Shown here one piece after another: positions 11,193-22,072 of a stretch of 64,000 bases of DNA; the first letter of the stretch is position 1; every line of letters starts with the position of its first letter. The translations under genes were made by a program, and so were the position numbers. Source of the stretch: Isoperla grammatica (Eukaryota; Arthropoda; Insecta; Plecoptera; Perlodidae). The stretch covers positions 32,554,489 through 32,618,488 of the forward strand of contig OX246747.1 of NCBI GenBank assembly GCA_945910005.1, in the 5' to 3' direction. Under the pieces are notes generated by a model. The model ran no database searches. It saw nothing but the letters and a program-made list of their open reading frames with translations, and was not told where the DNA came from.

Positions 11193-11787
11193 AAGGATAC
11201 CTCTACGTCAAAAACCGCAGACAATTTTCGTTTTTTAATTATATCTCAAGATTGAAACATAAAATCAAAAATCTGAGAAATCATAGCGCTGTGGTTTCAG
11301 ATTCAGATACAGATTTATTTCATAGTGGTTACACATGTACATGTTATAGAGAATAGTTTGAATGCCCCAGTAAGAAAACAGTCTGGGCATTTATGTGAAG
11401 ATAAGAAGAAATGAAGCTGAAGATAATCAGTATGACTGTGATTTTTATTACATTCGATCACAAAGGAAATAAGTATCACAGTCTTACTGATTATAATGTT
11501 TGATACATTAGTCATTCAGTTTGTAGGGCTTATCAAACCACAGCGCTATGATTTCTAAGGTTGGAATTCATAGTCGGCCCCTACACCTAGGGGCACCCAT
11601 TGTTGCTATGGATTTGTTTTGTTTATGGGAAATAACATGGAAACAATTGTTACCTTAGCAACAATGGGCGCCCCTAGGTAGAGGCCGACTATGAATTCCA
11701 ACCTAAGATTTCCGATTTTATGTTTCAATCTTGAGATATAATTAAAAAATGAAAATTGTCTGCGGTTTTTGACGTAGAGGTATCCTT
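11193..11787. mobile_element. foldback MITE family H, copy 1, with nested inserts
   Basis: The left end AAGGATACCTCTACGTCAAA and AATTATATCTCAAGATTGAA are mirrored at the right end. Internal arms carry CATAGCGCTGTGGTTT facing AAACCACAGCGCTATG. Copies lie at 38901-39273 and 40986-41345. This copy is longer because it holds family I (11559-11703) and about 130 bp of unrelated sequence (about 11301-11430). Confidence 0.85.
11559..11703. mobile_element. foldback MITE family I, nested in H
   Basis: Begins GGTTGGAATTCATAGTCGGC and ends in its inverse. TAA flanks both sides (11556-11558 and 11704-11706), consistent with a 3-bp target duplication inside family H. The arms carry ACCTAGGGGC and CCCATTGTTGC blocks. 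Other copies are at 40643-40789 and 40790-40924. Confidence 0.85.
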
Positions 11788-12127
11788 CCCTCTTAAAGAG
11801 GACGTAGCTTTCTAAGCTTCATTGATCTCTGAGAACACTTTAAGATATTGAAAAAGTTATTCCTGTTCGGACTTTGGTTTTGTATCATCTCAACAATAAA
11901 CACTAAAAAAAAGCACTCAAATATTGCACATTTTACCATTTTCTTTTCAATACCAAATTAATAAAGACAACATTAAACAAATAACGAAAGTTTTCAAATT
12001 CATTGTGATGCAAAACCAAAAATGGCGTTTAGCAAACACTTTTTCAATACCTTGAAGCGTTCTCTCAAGTAATCAATACTCTATTAATAATAGTGGGCTA
12101 TATCCGCATTGCCATTTAGTCTTTAGT

Positions 12128-12411
12128 GAGTCATCTGAGATTCACTTCGTTTATCAAGCGGTCTGGATTCGGATTGACTTTAGTACGCACTGAGTTCGGA
12201 ACCCGTTTAGCAAGCATACTTCAATCCGGACTCCTCATTTTAAACCCTATCCCTAGTCCTATTAAAACGGTCTTCATCGGCTTCCTAACCGAACTGAAAT
12301 AAGCTCGAGCTGAGGTGTTTATCAGTCGAACTCGGTGCGCACTAAACTGGGCTCGCACCACCAAATGCGAGCCCAGTCCGTTTGATAAACGTAGTTCAAG
12401 ATTCAGATGAA
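12128..12411. mobile_element. diverged inverted-repeat element
   Basis: CGTTTATCAAGCGGTCTGGA and TTTAGTACGCACTGAGTTCG at the left have diverged inverse partners at the right. A perfect 12-bp hairpin, ACTGGGCTCGCA facing TGCGAGCCCAGT, lies at 12351-12382. No coding frame is supported. Confidence 0.55.
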
Positions 12412-12880
12412 CGCGTTTGAACCGTTGAGTCGGAACGAATGGTGTTAACAAATATAATACACTCCATTGTGTGTGTTTTGGATTCACGCCATGCATCGAC
12501 GACGGAATTTAAATTCCCACTTTCATTTGCAAACAATTTATGTTTGCAGAGAGACAGGGAGCAAGTGTGGCTTAGCAGGGCTGGGCCGGCTAACAATTCT
12601 CTCTTTAAAATTATTCGCAGGTTGGATTCCTGCCACCGTCAAGCTAAGTCGAGGGTTTGTTTGAACTGTTACTTTCATCCCGAAAGTAACTTAAACAAAC
12701 ATTCCTACCTGGCCAAACGGAATGCATTTCAATCGTTACCAAACGTCTTCGGGAGCAATTAAAATTGGCATAAAAAAGAAATATCGAAATTAATTCAGTT
12801 CAATAACCAAAACTATAACAATCAAAGTGTAATGCACTCCTTTTTTTTAGAAGTATGATTGCTATGCTACTTTCTAATAG

Positions 12881-13011
12881 TGGGTTAACAGCTAAGCGTT
12901 GGGGGCGAAGCAAGGGCGCGAGCTCCAATCAGCGGCCGAGTTTCACGCGAACTTGGCCGCTGATTGGAGCTCGCGCCCTCGCTTCGATCCCAACGCTTAG
13001 CTGTAGACCCA
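12881..13011. mobile_element. 131-bp near-perfect palindrome
   Basis: Arms of about 58 bp beginning TGGGTTAACAGCTAAGCGTT are mirrored closely around a short centre near ACGCGAACTTGGCC. The arms carry GCGCGAGCTCCAATCAGCGG. This is a foldback MITE or similar cruciform-forming element. It is GC-rich relative to its surroundings. Confidence 0.8.
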
Positions 13012-13133
13012 TCGTAAATTCTCCTTCATAGTTGTCGTCCGTCTGCGATCCAAACAGCCACCTCACCTCTCCCAGACCTCACCTCCCCCCCTCTCCCCCC
13101 CCATATTTTAGATTCCGTTATGACGACTAATTC

Positions 13134-13188
13134 GGTCGACATCATGTGACGTAGCTGTCGAGTACGTCATAAAACACCAAATACTAAC
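13134..13188 (+). mobile_element. SINE 3-prime tail
   Basis: GTCGACATCATGTGACGTAG, then GTCGAGTACGTCATAAAACA and CCAAATAC match the GTCGTTAAAC tail in the forward sense. No body is seen upstream. Confidence 0.5.
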
Positions 13189-13189
13189 A

Positions 13190-14216
13190 GTATACTATAA
13201 CTATAATTAATTAACAAATATTTGGAAACATCTTTAGTTGGTCATGGAAACGAAGAGATTCGGGTAGACCACGAGAGGGAACCACCACAAACACGAGGTC
13301 AACATGAGACTTGTGGAAAATATATTAATCGACGGAAATTCCCCTCCCATCCCACCCGCTGCCACCATTGTCTGCGAGTCACGCGATGCGAGAGTTCTTG
13401 TATCGCAGGTAAACAAGCTTGTGCATGTCGTCCTGTGACGTCACGGACAAGACAGCATCCGGGCACGATACCCCCCCACCCCCTGGGCTTCTCACCCCCC
13501 CCCCCCACCCCCCCCCCCCCCCCCCCCACCATCGATCGAGCAATTATCCCATGTTTGTTAGTGTTATTTAATCCGTCGACTGTATAGGGTGTATTAACGT
13601 ATTGCGCATGGTGGCCACATTGGAGGCCACAATGTCATGTGATTGGTAGTTCGTTGTTACTATGTTTCAGCTGGCGTTTGATGCAAATTCAACTACTGTT
13701 CTCTAGCTTTGGTTTGATATTATCACTTAAAATCAACATAAACAAACTCTTTTGTCTCGATTACTCTTTTCATCGTTTACAAAAGCATACAATAATCGTT
13801 TTCGTACACTTTATCGGGGGATATACGTGTTCAAACTTGTCATATCTCCCCGTAAACAAGATTATTCGTTTTCTATTGACAGCTAAATGAAACTTGAAAT
13901 AGTACTATAGGTGGCCTCCAATATGGCCGATATGACGTAAAGTGAATACTCTGTACGGTTTGAAACACAGCTCCTTCTTTCTAGAATCGCGACTTACAGA
14001 ATAGAATGGACCTTTGTAATATTGTTGCGAGAGTGTGTATGTGATTCTCGTTTCTGGTATTATTTTTTGTAATTGGCGGCCATTTTAGCCCATATTGATA
14101 AAAACTACAATTCACCTACAATGCCTGAAACCGTGGCAAAATGTACAGGCTGTAGTTTTAGACATTTCTGTCAGTCTTTTCTTTTGTACTAAATATCCAT
14201 TATCATGCGTGCCATG
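13190..14216. other. non-coding stretch with long C-rich block
   Basis: 13483-13528 is nearly pure C, split by a few A bases. GGCCACATTGGAGGCCAC (13611-13628) has a weak inverse near 13911-13930. No gene is recognised. Confidence 0.5.
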
Positions 14217-14277
14217 TGGATTGATTGATTGATTGATGTTTGGGCTTAACGTCTTATATTTTTGCAACTTGGCTAGT
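14217..14277 (-). mobile_element. tRNA-type SINE tail with (TTGA)n
   Basis: (TTGA)n followed by TGTTTGGGCTTAACGTCTTA and TATTTTTGCAACTTGGCTA is the reverse complement of a SINE 3-prime end with an (AATC)n tail. The body is missing. Confidence 0.6.
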
Positions 14278-14921
14278 CCCGCGCGTGTCCTGTAGTATAT
14301 GTTGCGTGTATTGAAATCCCCTTACATTATAATTCATTCTTAACTGCCCTTCAATAATTTTCCTAAGTATTCATTAGTGCCTCAAAATATGTTGTCCCAT
14401 TAAAAAGTCTTTAAAAGATTTTGTTCCGTCGTCTTCTTCTTCATTTGGGTTTAATTAAAAAAAAAAGTTAAATTTGAATAACAAAAGTTTTATATAATGA
14501 TTATTAAAATCCGTGGAATCGTTTGTACATTGTTTTCTCATTTGTAACAGTCTTTGTACATTCAAATCTCCACTGAATCTTTGTAACCCTTCACTTCAAT
14601 GGAAACAAGTAGACAAACGAACTAAATTCTACATCAAAAACGAAAACATCAAATTATTCACTCTCAAACATTCCTTTTACTCTTCTTAGTTTTATGTCAG
14701 CTCTGTTTCCAGACGTGGTAATTTCCATCGCTTTGTCGTTGCTGCACATACACAGAGAGAAAAATACATATTTAACGATCGACAAAAACAAAAAACAATC
14801 GTCTTTTTTTCGTACACGCCAAGATGACGCGAGAGAAAATCACTCACAATTCAATTTCGTTACAATTATGGGCATCCATAATGTTAGAACCATCTTTGCA
14901 TCCAGATCTATACCAAATACC

Positions 14922-15245
14922 GTGGATTGGATTTAAACAGGAATACACCTTCATTACTATTTAAAAGTTGATAGATTTAAGAAATACCCTAGGTTGTTGT
15001 GGAACGACTCTAGTAAAATTAAAAATACTACCGGTTCGCGAGAGAGCCATGGTCAACGCCCTCTTAAGTTCCTTACAGCAGTCTTTCTTTCATAGTGTCT
15101 TAAATAAATTATACAACTTCCCCATTTGTCACTCTCCGAGACAATAAGACTAGAGAGAGCTATTAATTGCATCAATTGCTGAGAAAAATCTACTTCTTCT
15201 TCTTCTTCTCCGTCTTCTTATTGAAGATATATTGTTTCGTTCTTA
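14922..15245. mobile_element. dispersed repeat family C, uninterrupted copy
   Basis: Matches 31489-31642 plus 32412-32592: TGGATTTAAACAGGAATACA, AATACTACCGGTTCGCGAGA, CCCATTTGTCACTCTCCGAG and TTCTTCTTCTTCT blocks. It shows that the later copy is split by an insertion. The class is unknown. Confidence 0.75.
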
Positions 15246-15710
15246 TCGCATTTTCAGTGTTTCACACAATTACCATCCTTCAGACATTCAACCACACAAG
15301 AAACCGACAATGCAACCCTCACTCACCCCCTCCATTTAATAGTCGCGGAGCCGCAAAGACCTATTGTCGGGACGAACCGGACGCGAGAAGCTAACAGTGA
15401 CGGTAAACGACGACACAGTAGTTCGGATAACTACCGTCAGGATATCCGTAAGCGCGCGCGACGAAGATTCCCGCCCGCCGAAACGGATGTAGTTTAAATA
15501 ATTACCAATGCTGGTGGCGCTATCTAGTTTGGCGTGGGAACATTATAGAGTTTTTCATATTATAAATATAATGCATGTATAGCGAGCGGCCATATTGACG
15601 GGTAAAATGACTGTGGGGAAGTTTATTGTTGTTATGTTTCATACATATTGTGCGGTTTGGTTGAATTCTACTGTTGCTCAACATTGATTTGCTATTATTA
15701 GACTACAGAG
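15246..15710. other. non-coding stretch, no gene recognised
   Basis: No recognised repeat or coding frame. Confidence 0.5.
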
Positions 15711-15964
15711 CCTGGATTCACAAAGATGCCTAACTGTAAGTCTTCGTAAGTTAGGAAAATCCTAGCTAGATAAATCAAGGTAAATGAGCTCTGGGTATTA
15801 CTACACATTCAAAAATAAATTATTAGTTAAATTGTTGATATTTTACTATATTTTATCTTTATGACATGGCGAAACGATCCATACGCGTTATGTATATATC
15901 ACTAAGATTTGCCCAAACTATGACGTCTTAGCACTTGGGCACATTTCCTTTGTAAATCTGGGCC
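15711..15964. mobile_element. MITE family A, full copy
   Basis: Begins CCTGGATTCACAAAG and ends CTTTGTAAATCTGGGCC, a terminal inverted repeat with two or three mismatches. The first 140 bp match the truncated copy at 300-430. Length is about 254 bp, with no coding content. Confidence 0.75.
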
Positions 15965-16767
15965 CTGGAAAGCAAAACAAAGCAAATCTTAAGATTTCTT
16001 CAATTTTTGTATGGTTCAAATACAAAGTATCATTATTTTAGTGACACTTATTGCAGATACTTGTTACTCAAGTCTCGCGGTAAGAATATTCATTCAAAGA
16101 AAGTAGAGCAAAAAAATGCATCGACTGTATTTTTTTTTTTTTTTTAGATATTTATTAAGCACCGGCTCGAGACGATTGAAGTTGTCTCGATTGCCGCTAG
16201 ATGGTGCGCGACGTCAGCACGGTCGGATAGAGTCGAGTACACTCTAGGCTAGGCTAGGCTAGGCAGCATCGATTGCCGCCGACCAATCAACGGTTTATTA
16301 CAGAAGCACGCGGTGAACTCTGACCTATTAGAGTAAAGTGCGCGCAAATATATGCCAGCGTTACTTTGATCGTTTAACATGACAAAGCAGAGAGTGTTAA
16401 TCATAAATATATACAAAAAAAAAACATCTATTAATATTAGTAGCGTAAATATCAAAGTCTAGCGCGTTATTATAGAATGGCGGTCTCATTAATCATTCAC
16501 GAACGGTAATAAACAATGTTGAAAAATAAAATATACAAAAACAGAACTAGTAGAACAAGGTGTTTAATGAGAATATTTGATACAAGTTTCGTTTTTTAAC
16601 ATAATTATCACAGGATGGACCTTTTTAGAAAATTTAACGTGAATTCTGTTTTTATCTTTTTTTCACAAAGGAGAACAGTGAAGTCTTTTTAATATCAAAT
16701 ATTAGCATAGAAAAAGTTTAAACAGGAACGTGTTGAATATTCACACAACTCGGAACTCACTAATTAA
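15965..16767. other. non-coding stretch
   Basis: Contains a T15 run (16130-16145) and a short TAGGC pentamer run (about 16243-16263). No gene is recognised. Confidence 0.5.
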
Positions 16768-16900
16768 TTAACTTGTGTTTGGCAACGTACTTGAAAATTA
16801 GTCGTATGACGTCGGGATTGGAGGAAAGGAGAAAAGTAGGAGGAAGGAGGAAGGAGAAAAAATTAAGGGCGGGGGAGGAAAAAAGGGAAATGGGAGAATT
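16768..16900 (-). mobile_element. diverged SINE fragment
   Basis: GTGTTTGGCAACGTACTTGA, then GTCGTATGACGTCGGGATTG and AAGTAGGAGGAAGG resemble 5168-5290 at lower similarity, in the same leftward orientation. Confidence 0.5.
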
Positions 16901-17380
16901 TTACATCGTCACGTCTTTCGATCGATTGGCAGAGTCAACCTAGGTGGAATTTTACTCCGGGCCCATGCAAATTAACCGTATGAAGTGTTGACACAGATGT
17001 CTGTATGCTGCTATTCTTGAATTTTACATAACATTTCGGCAAGTGTATATTATCCCCTGGTAAAGATTATGAAAATTATCATGTGCCTCCATTGCAAGCC
17101 ACAAAGATAGAAGACAATTCAAGAAAGTAACTTCATTTTGCCTTTCACTGTTAACAGCGAACCAAACTTGGAGAACAATAATTGAATTTTCAACCAAACG
17201 TCATCTGATATTATATCCAACAAAGAAATTCCAATCGAACACAGATACATAATCGTTTTGCACACAATATGATTTCAAACACCGTATTCCAGTTTAGATA
17301 TCATTGACAGTATCATCGAGGCTACAAAACCAGCTTCCTCCACTTCAAATAGACAAATTCCCAAACGAATTATATTAAAT

Positions 17381-17758
17381 TATGTTATTTATTTTATTGT
17401 AATTAAGGCCAGTGTAGGGCACAATGCCCCCTTTAGCCTGATGAGTGATAATTGGTGAATGATAACGAGGAAGGGAGGAGGGGAAGCCTGGTACCAGCAA
17501 GCAGTCTACTCCTGTCGAAAAAGTACCAAGGGGACCATCGGCTTTACGTCTCATCCGAAAGGACGGTGTAACTTTGACCGCAGTCGTATAGGTTCCTCCA
17601 CTAACCTGGACTGTTGACGAGAAGAACGAAGCTGTTACACAAACTTTCGAACCCTCCAATCTGCTCTAACCAACGTTAACTAGTGTTTCAGAGGAGAGTG
17701 GTCACCCATCCACCTCCTGACCTAGCCCGAGCTAGGCGACCGCGTCTAAACCGTTGGC
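17381..17758 (-). mobile_element. 5S rRNA-headed SINE with 11-bp target duplication
   Basis: On the minus strand it starts AAGCCAACGGTTTAG, then carries GGTGGATGGGTGACC, which matches the conserved 3-prime part of 5S rRNA (GGATGGGTGACC). The body holds CCTTTCGGATGAGACGTAAA followed by GCCGATGGTCCC, a block that I believe is widespread in invertebrate SINEs. The tail is A/T-rich. TTATATTAAAT flanks both sides exactly (17370-17380 and 17759-17769), so insertion was by target-primed retrotransposition. The middle of the 5S-like head seen at 58617-58684 is missing here. Confidence 0.85.
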
Positions 17759-17769
17759 TTATATTAAAT

Positions 17770-18863
17770 CCATAACGTTTGGCAAAACCTCCGCGTCGAA
17801 TATTATAATTACATAAGTTCTATTCGTTTGACGCCAGCGAACCGAAATCAAACTCTCATCATCAAATATTATCGTCATCCCCATTGAAAACACACCCTCT
17901 CCACTCCATCCACTGACGAATAACTTTTGCGTTCGTTCGACTCACAGCACGTTTTTAACAAGCAGAGTAAACCACGGCCTTCGTTATCATCGCTCGTCGT
18001 TCCATTCAAATTCAAAACACTTTCGAACTGTGAAACTTTCCCGCGCGTGCGCGCTCTCTCTTGTCGACGAGCGGTACCTACTTAATCAACGTGTACAGAT
18101 TCTCTCGAGACTCGATTTCGAGTGCAGTTTACATGAACGCTACGCAACGTCTTCGCTTTGTAAGATCTTTGGAGTGTAGCCTAGACGGAGTGGAAGCGAA
18201 ACGAAGTTCTCTCATTAATTTAAGTTTCTAGTTAAAATTTCATGGAAGTCTGGGTTTCTTTAATGTCTACCCTCATCCCCCCCCCCCCCCCTGTGAAAAT
18301 ATAACTTCGTATAATTTGTGGATACGCCCATTTTCGGTATTTTTCTCTATTAATCGGTTAATATAACTAGGTGTTAAGGAAAGTTTTACAATACGTCGTT
18401 TTATTGACTTGGTAAAATATCACTTTTCGGTGAACAAGTTTGTGCCTTCGTCTGTTCATAGATATAAATATTGTTACCAAGATACGTAACTCACTGCTAC
18501 ATCGGGTACTTAAACTGATTCTTTTTTGAGATTTCAACAATGGATTACTCTCAAAACGTCGCCATATTGTATATTTCGAAATTATTATTTTCAATGCTGA
18601 AATGACTACTTAATGTCCGTCCAATGGGTTTACACGATACTCGCATACTTTCTTTTTATAGCCATCAATATCAATGACATACGCCAGGCGATGTATAACA
18701 CATTGAAAAACACACATGTTAAAATGTAAACAAACAGGCAATCATACAATATGGCCGGCATCGAGGAACGAGCATAGGTCCTTGGACCTCCATTCAGTTA
18801 CATATCTTGGTAACAACATTTATATCTATGGTCTGTTGTTGGGATGAAAGGGGAGGCCCTTTG
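17770..18863. other. non-coding stretch with C15 tract
   Basis: A poly-C tract lies at 18277-18291. No gene or window-shared repeat is seen. Confidence 0.5.
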
Positions 18864-18951
18864 GTTTTATGTGCTCTGTAATCACAGCCCTCTAGATCCA
18901 TTCTGAAAATCATCCAGTACTACTATTCCAATGTCTTTGGTAGTCAAGATG
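18864..18951 (+). repeat. direct repeat R, left copy
   Basis: GGTTTTATGTGCTCTGTAAT up to GTAGTCAAGATG. It recurs at 19224-19307, exactly on the other side of the MITE at 18952-19223. Contains the family D block AGATCCATTCTGAAAATCAT. Confidence 0.85.
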
Positions 18952-19223
18952 CAATGATATGTAACACCTATAGTAGGCTAGATCACCAATCCCCCAACCT
19001 TCCACTCAGTAGCGAGCGTATCAAATTGAAGCCATGTTGAATTGGGCAGGGGACAGACTTAGTTGGACCTTTTAGTACTGCTAGCGCTGCGAGCGGCAGA
19101 AAGTCGCGTTTGAGACGTCCATTCCCGCCTGTAGTAGTTGCCCAATTCAAGATGGCTTCTAATTGACACGCTTGTGGCTGCTAGGTTGCGCATCTAGCCT
19201 ACAATAGGTGTTACATATCATTG
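18952..19223. mobile_element. 272-bp MITE, second copy
   Basis: Starts CAATGATATGTAACACCTAT and ends in the inverse. The interior matches 8132-8403 in reverse orientation, with GCGAGCGTATCAAATTGAAG and GCCGCTCGCAGCGCTAGCAG-like blocks. Length is identical to the first copy. Instead of an 8-bp target duplication, it is bracketed by the 84-88 bp direct repeat R. Confidence 0.85.
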
Positions 19224-19307
19224 GTTTTATGTGCTCTGTAAGGTCCTCTAGATCAATTCTGAAAATCATCCAGTACGACTATACCAAAGTCTATGGTAGG
19301 CAAGATG
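19224..19307 (+). repeat. direct repeat R, right copy
   Basis: GTTTTATGTGCTCTGTAAGG up to GGTAGGCAAGATG, a slightly shortened copy of 18864-18951. It ends 18 bp from the 3-prime boundary of the phosphodiesterase exon, so it lies in the intron next to the splice donor. Confidence 0.85.
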
Positions 19308-19325
19308 GTCGTCGGTGTTCCCTAC

Positions 19326-19438
19326 CTTTAGAGATGCCATATCGGACACGGACCGATGCGTTTGTATCGTCTCCAGCTGATCCAAACACCAGTCGAGTTC
19401 CTCCATAGTTTCCACAGCCAGCTTCATGTAGTTCTCGT
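19326..19438 (-). CDS. PDE4: PDE4/dunce cAMP phosphodiesterase, UCR2 exon
   Basis: This internal exon of 113 bp reads two bases plus 37 complete codons. The peptide contains ENYMKLAVETMEELDWCLDQ, then LETIQTHRSVSDMASLK, the start of upstream conserved region 2 (UCR2) of class 4 cAMP-specific phosphodiesterases. In the family, UCR2 folds over the catalytic pocket and restrains hydrolysis of cAMP to AMP. The acceptor is TTGATTGTGTCCGTTTCAG at 19439 upward. The donor is AAG|GTAGGG at 19326 downward, leaving phase 0, the expected boundary just before the FKRML segment. THRSVSDMASLK resembles insect dunce more than vertebrate PDE4. The next exon downstream was not found between 1 and 19325. Flanking introns are full of mobile elements. 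Confidence 0.96.
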
Positions 19439-19521
19439 CTGAAACGGACACAATCAAACATTATTTATTTATTTAATTAATTAATTAATGTCTATCCTAT
19501 TCAGTTATAAAAACTGATTTA

Positions 19522-19712
19522 AGGCTGGTCCACACAGATTTTTAAGACATAATGCATAAGGTTTTAAGACGTTGTTTTAAAAACAACAATGAAAACAACG
19601 TCTTAAAACTAAAACTTTGTGTAAACACCAGTACGTGTTTCCTATGATCCAACTTTACGACTACGCGTTAAACCTTAAATCGTATGTCTTAAAAATCTGT
19701 GTGGACCAGCCC
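19522..19712. mobile_element. MITE family E, copy 1
   Basis: Starts AGGCTGGTCCACACAGATTT and ends AAATCTGTGTGGACCAGCCC. TTA precedes and follows. The interior matches 38491-38683 throughout (TAAAACTAAAACTTTGTGT, CCTATGATCCAACTTTACGA). TTA flanks suggest a PIF/Harbinger-type duplication. Confidence 0.88.
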
Positions 19713-20092
19713 TTACAAAGGAGGATCCTTAATAAAACTAAGCTATGCAAACAATTAATAATAATGAAATCATAAATAACAATAACAAAAAAAAAAAACT
19801 ATACTTAACTATATAAAATCAAATCAAAAACAAGAAAAATAATTGAGAAATGAAATGAAATCAAGTGAAGTGGAAATTCAACATATTAAATAATAAACAT
19901 AGAAGTATGCAAATAAGAAAGAACATTAAAAAAAAAAACGTGGGAACAAAAAATATATAAAAGTGAACAAAGAAAAAGAAAAAAAGAAGAAAATTAAAAA
20001 AATTAGTTTCTGATATTTTCGCCATCTTTAAACTTCCGTCCGCCATTGCAGCCATTCTTGAATAAACACGTGCACAACCCTCTCGCATATAA

Positions 20093-20605
20093 TTTGATTG
20101 ATTGATATTTGATGGGCTTAACGTCTCATATTTTTGCAACGAGGCTAATCGAGACAACGAGTGGAGATGATGGGAGGTGTTAAGAGGTAAATAGCTAGTG
20201 TAAGGGCGATGAGGAAAGGGGAAAAGGGAGTGGGGAGGATGAAATTTCGCTCATTTTGCCGTGTTTTATTGAGGATTGGGTCTCCTTGAACGTTGTGGTT
20301 CAATAGACCATTTTAAAAATGATCCAGGTATCTATTCTTGTTTCTCCCCACGGTCCTCTAAATCTTCAAGAACAACAATACACAACAATAAGAAATGTTA
20401 AAGCAAGGTTAATAGATGAAGATCTTGTGTCCATCAATGAACCTTGATATAACATTTGACAGCTCATGTTTGATTGTTCTACGTTGTTTTTCGTAACGAT
20501 TTAGGGGGCCGTGCGAGGAACAAGAAAAGATACCTGGATCATTTTTAAAATGGTCTATCCGAGGTGCTATCGCGGATTGAACCCGTCGATAAGGCTGTGC
20601 ATTGA
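20093..20605 (-). mobile_element. tRNA-type SINE interrupted by a MITE
   Basis: The low end holds (TTGA)n, then GGGCTTAACGTCTCATATTT and GCAACGAGGCTAATCGAGAC, the reverse of a SINE 3-prime end. The high end (20562-20605) carries GCGGATTGAACCCG, the reverse of a Pol III box B-like CGGGTTCAATCCGC. Between them, at a TA, sits the family N MITE (20306-20555). The 5-prime boundary is approximate. Confidence 0.7.
20306..20555. mobile_element. MITE family N, copy 1
   Basis: 250 bp with inverted ends GACCATTTTAAAAATGATCC and AGGTATCTATTCTTGTT, flanked by TA on both sides (20304-20305 and 20556-20557), as for Tc1/mariner-type MITEs. An equally long copy in reverse orientation is at 32933-33182. Confidence 0.92.
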
Positions 20606-21029
20606 GGAAGTAGAATGGTCGTAATGGCGGACGCCCAAGATGTCAGCGCCCACAAAAGGGCGCGTAAAATTACATGTACAGAACAATCATGCTGGGGCTA
20701 TTTATACCTTTAAGCATTACAATTTATTATTTACGTTTGGTAGTTCACATAAAACCTTAAGTTTAAAGAGCTTAAACGAATATGCTGGACATAGCATTAA
20801 GGTTAATCTATTTCAAACCTAAACTTATTAAAACAATCCTAAAAAAAAATACAAAACATACGATTAAAAAGAAATATACTTTAATATTAACAATAACACT
20901 ATTAATACTAAAAATATTTTTTGAAACAACGATGTATAACAAATGTATTACAATACTCTACATACATCTCTAGTTTTTTGTACAAACCGAAAACAAATTC
21001 ATTTTCTAATAGGATAATTTTAAGGAAAT
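20606..21029. other. non-coding stretch, A-rich
   Basis: Short frames only. No domain or shared repeat is recognised. Confidence 0.5.
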
Positions 21030-21245
21030 ACAAGATTTTTAGAATTGATCTAGGACCCTTAGACGGATTTAATCACGGTTTTGTTAAATCGTCATTGACA
21101 GGAATGCAAAACAAATTACAAATGCACCTTGACATAACATTTGTATACTAGTTGTCATTGAATTGTACATTGCAATCATTGACGACCGTAATTAACTCCG
21201 TCAAACGTTCCTAGAGATCAATACTGAAAATCATCTATTAAAACA
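21030..21245. mobile_element. dispersed repeat family D, copy 2
   Basis: GAATTGATCTAGGACCCTTA at the left faces GATCAATACTGAAAATCATC at the right. GTCATTGACAGGAATGC and CATTGCAATCATTGACGAC form the inner arms. Larger and more diverged than 8495-8655. Confidence 0.55.
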
Positions 21246-21825
21246 CTGTTTAAATCCATTTGCTAATCATTAATTAATTGTCTGCCGTCTATACCCACTC
21301 TCAGTTACAGGTATTAATTCCTAATGAGACCGCGCGATCGTTTCGTAATCGATCGTTAGTTACAAACGCGAACGTCAACGATATCTCGTAATCTGCTTTC
21401 CGATATCGGCCACATCATTATTACACCAGAGATACACACAATGGTATTATTAGATCTAAACAGGCAACAACAACAACAGCAACAAAAAAAACAACTCCAG
21501 GTAAACGTAATATACACCGAAAGTCTCGCGTCTATTAATTCGTAGGTTGCACGTACGTCACATCTTTGCGCGTGGCGGCCACATTTGTGATCAAACTTTG
21601 ACGTTGCTATGGAGAAACAATTGAAGGCTGTTGTGGTAGAACACAGAAATCCTTATTCCTTTACAATTCAGTCTGTTTTTGAGACAAAATTGATGTGTGG
21701 ATTTTTTACATTGTTGTATTACTTATGTTTACTTTTTACATTCTAAATTAGGCTTGTTTATTAAATTTGAATAGTATTTGTCAATGACCTAGGATTGGTC
21801 CTCATCAATTGTGTCGCAATCATGC
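21246..21825. other. non-coding stretch, no gene recognised
   Basis: Contains a short (CAA)n run near 21464-21500. Nothing else is supported. Confidence 0.5.
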
Positions 21826-22072
21826 CAATTGAAAGAAAATCAACAGGTATACCTGGCGTTCTATCACACATTCGTAAATGCACTGTTCGGCCTAGCCGAG
21901 TGCACAGGTGGTTTGGCCACACCCACCATTACAGGTAACCAACGGAAGGTCTTAAATCGTCCCAATGGACCTGTTTAAATAGGGTGGAAGGAATTAGCGA
22001 AGTAGAGAGTTCGGTTGTCACCTTGGACTCGGCTGTGTCGTAAGCATCAGAATACTTTCGTAGGGTCAACTA
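21826..22072 (+). mobile_element. dispersed repeat family B, copy 2
   Basis: The same blocks as 2416-2672, in the same order and orientation. It is cut at CAACTA, where family M begins. Copy 1 continues there with TAATCCCAG, so M inserted at a TA. Confidence 0.78.

Noticed and set aside
1..19325. Further PDE4 exons (second half of UCR2, catalytic HD domain)
   Set aside because: I looked on the minus strand for the SRSGNQ and HDxxHPG regions and saw no convincing match. They probably lie outside the window.
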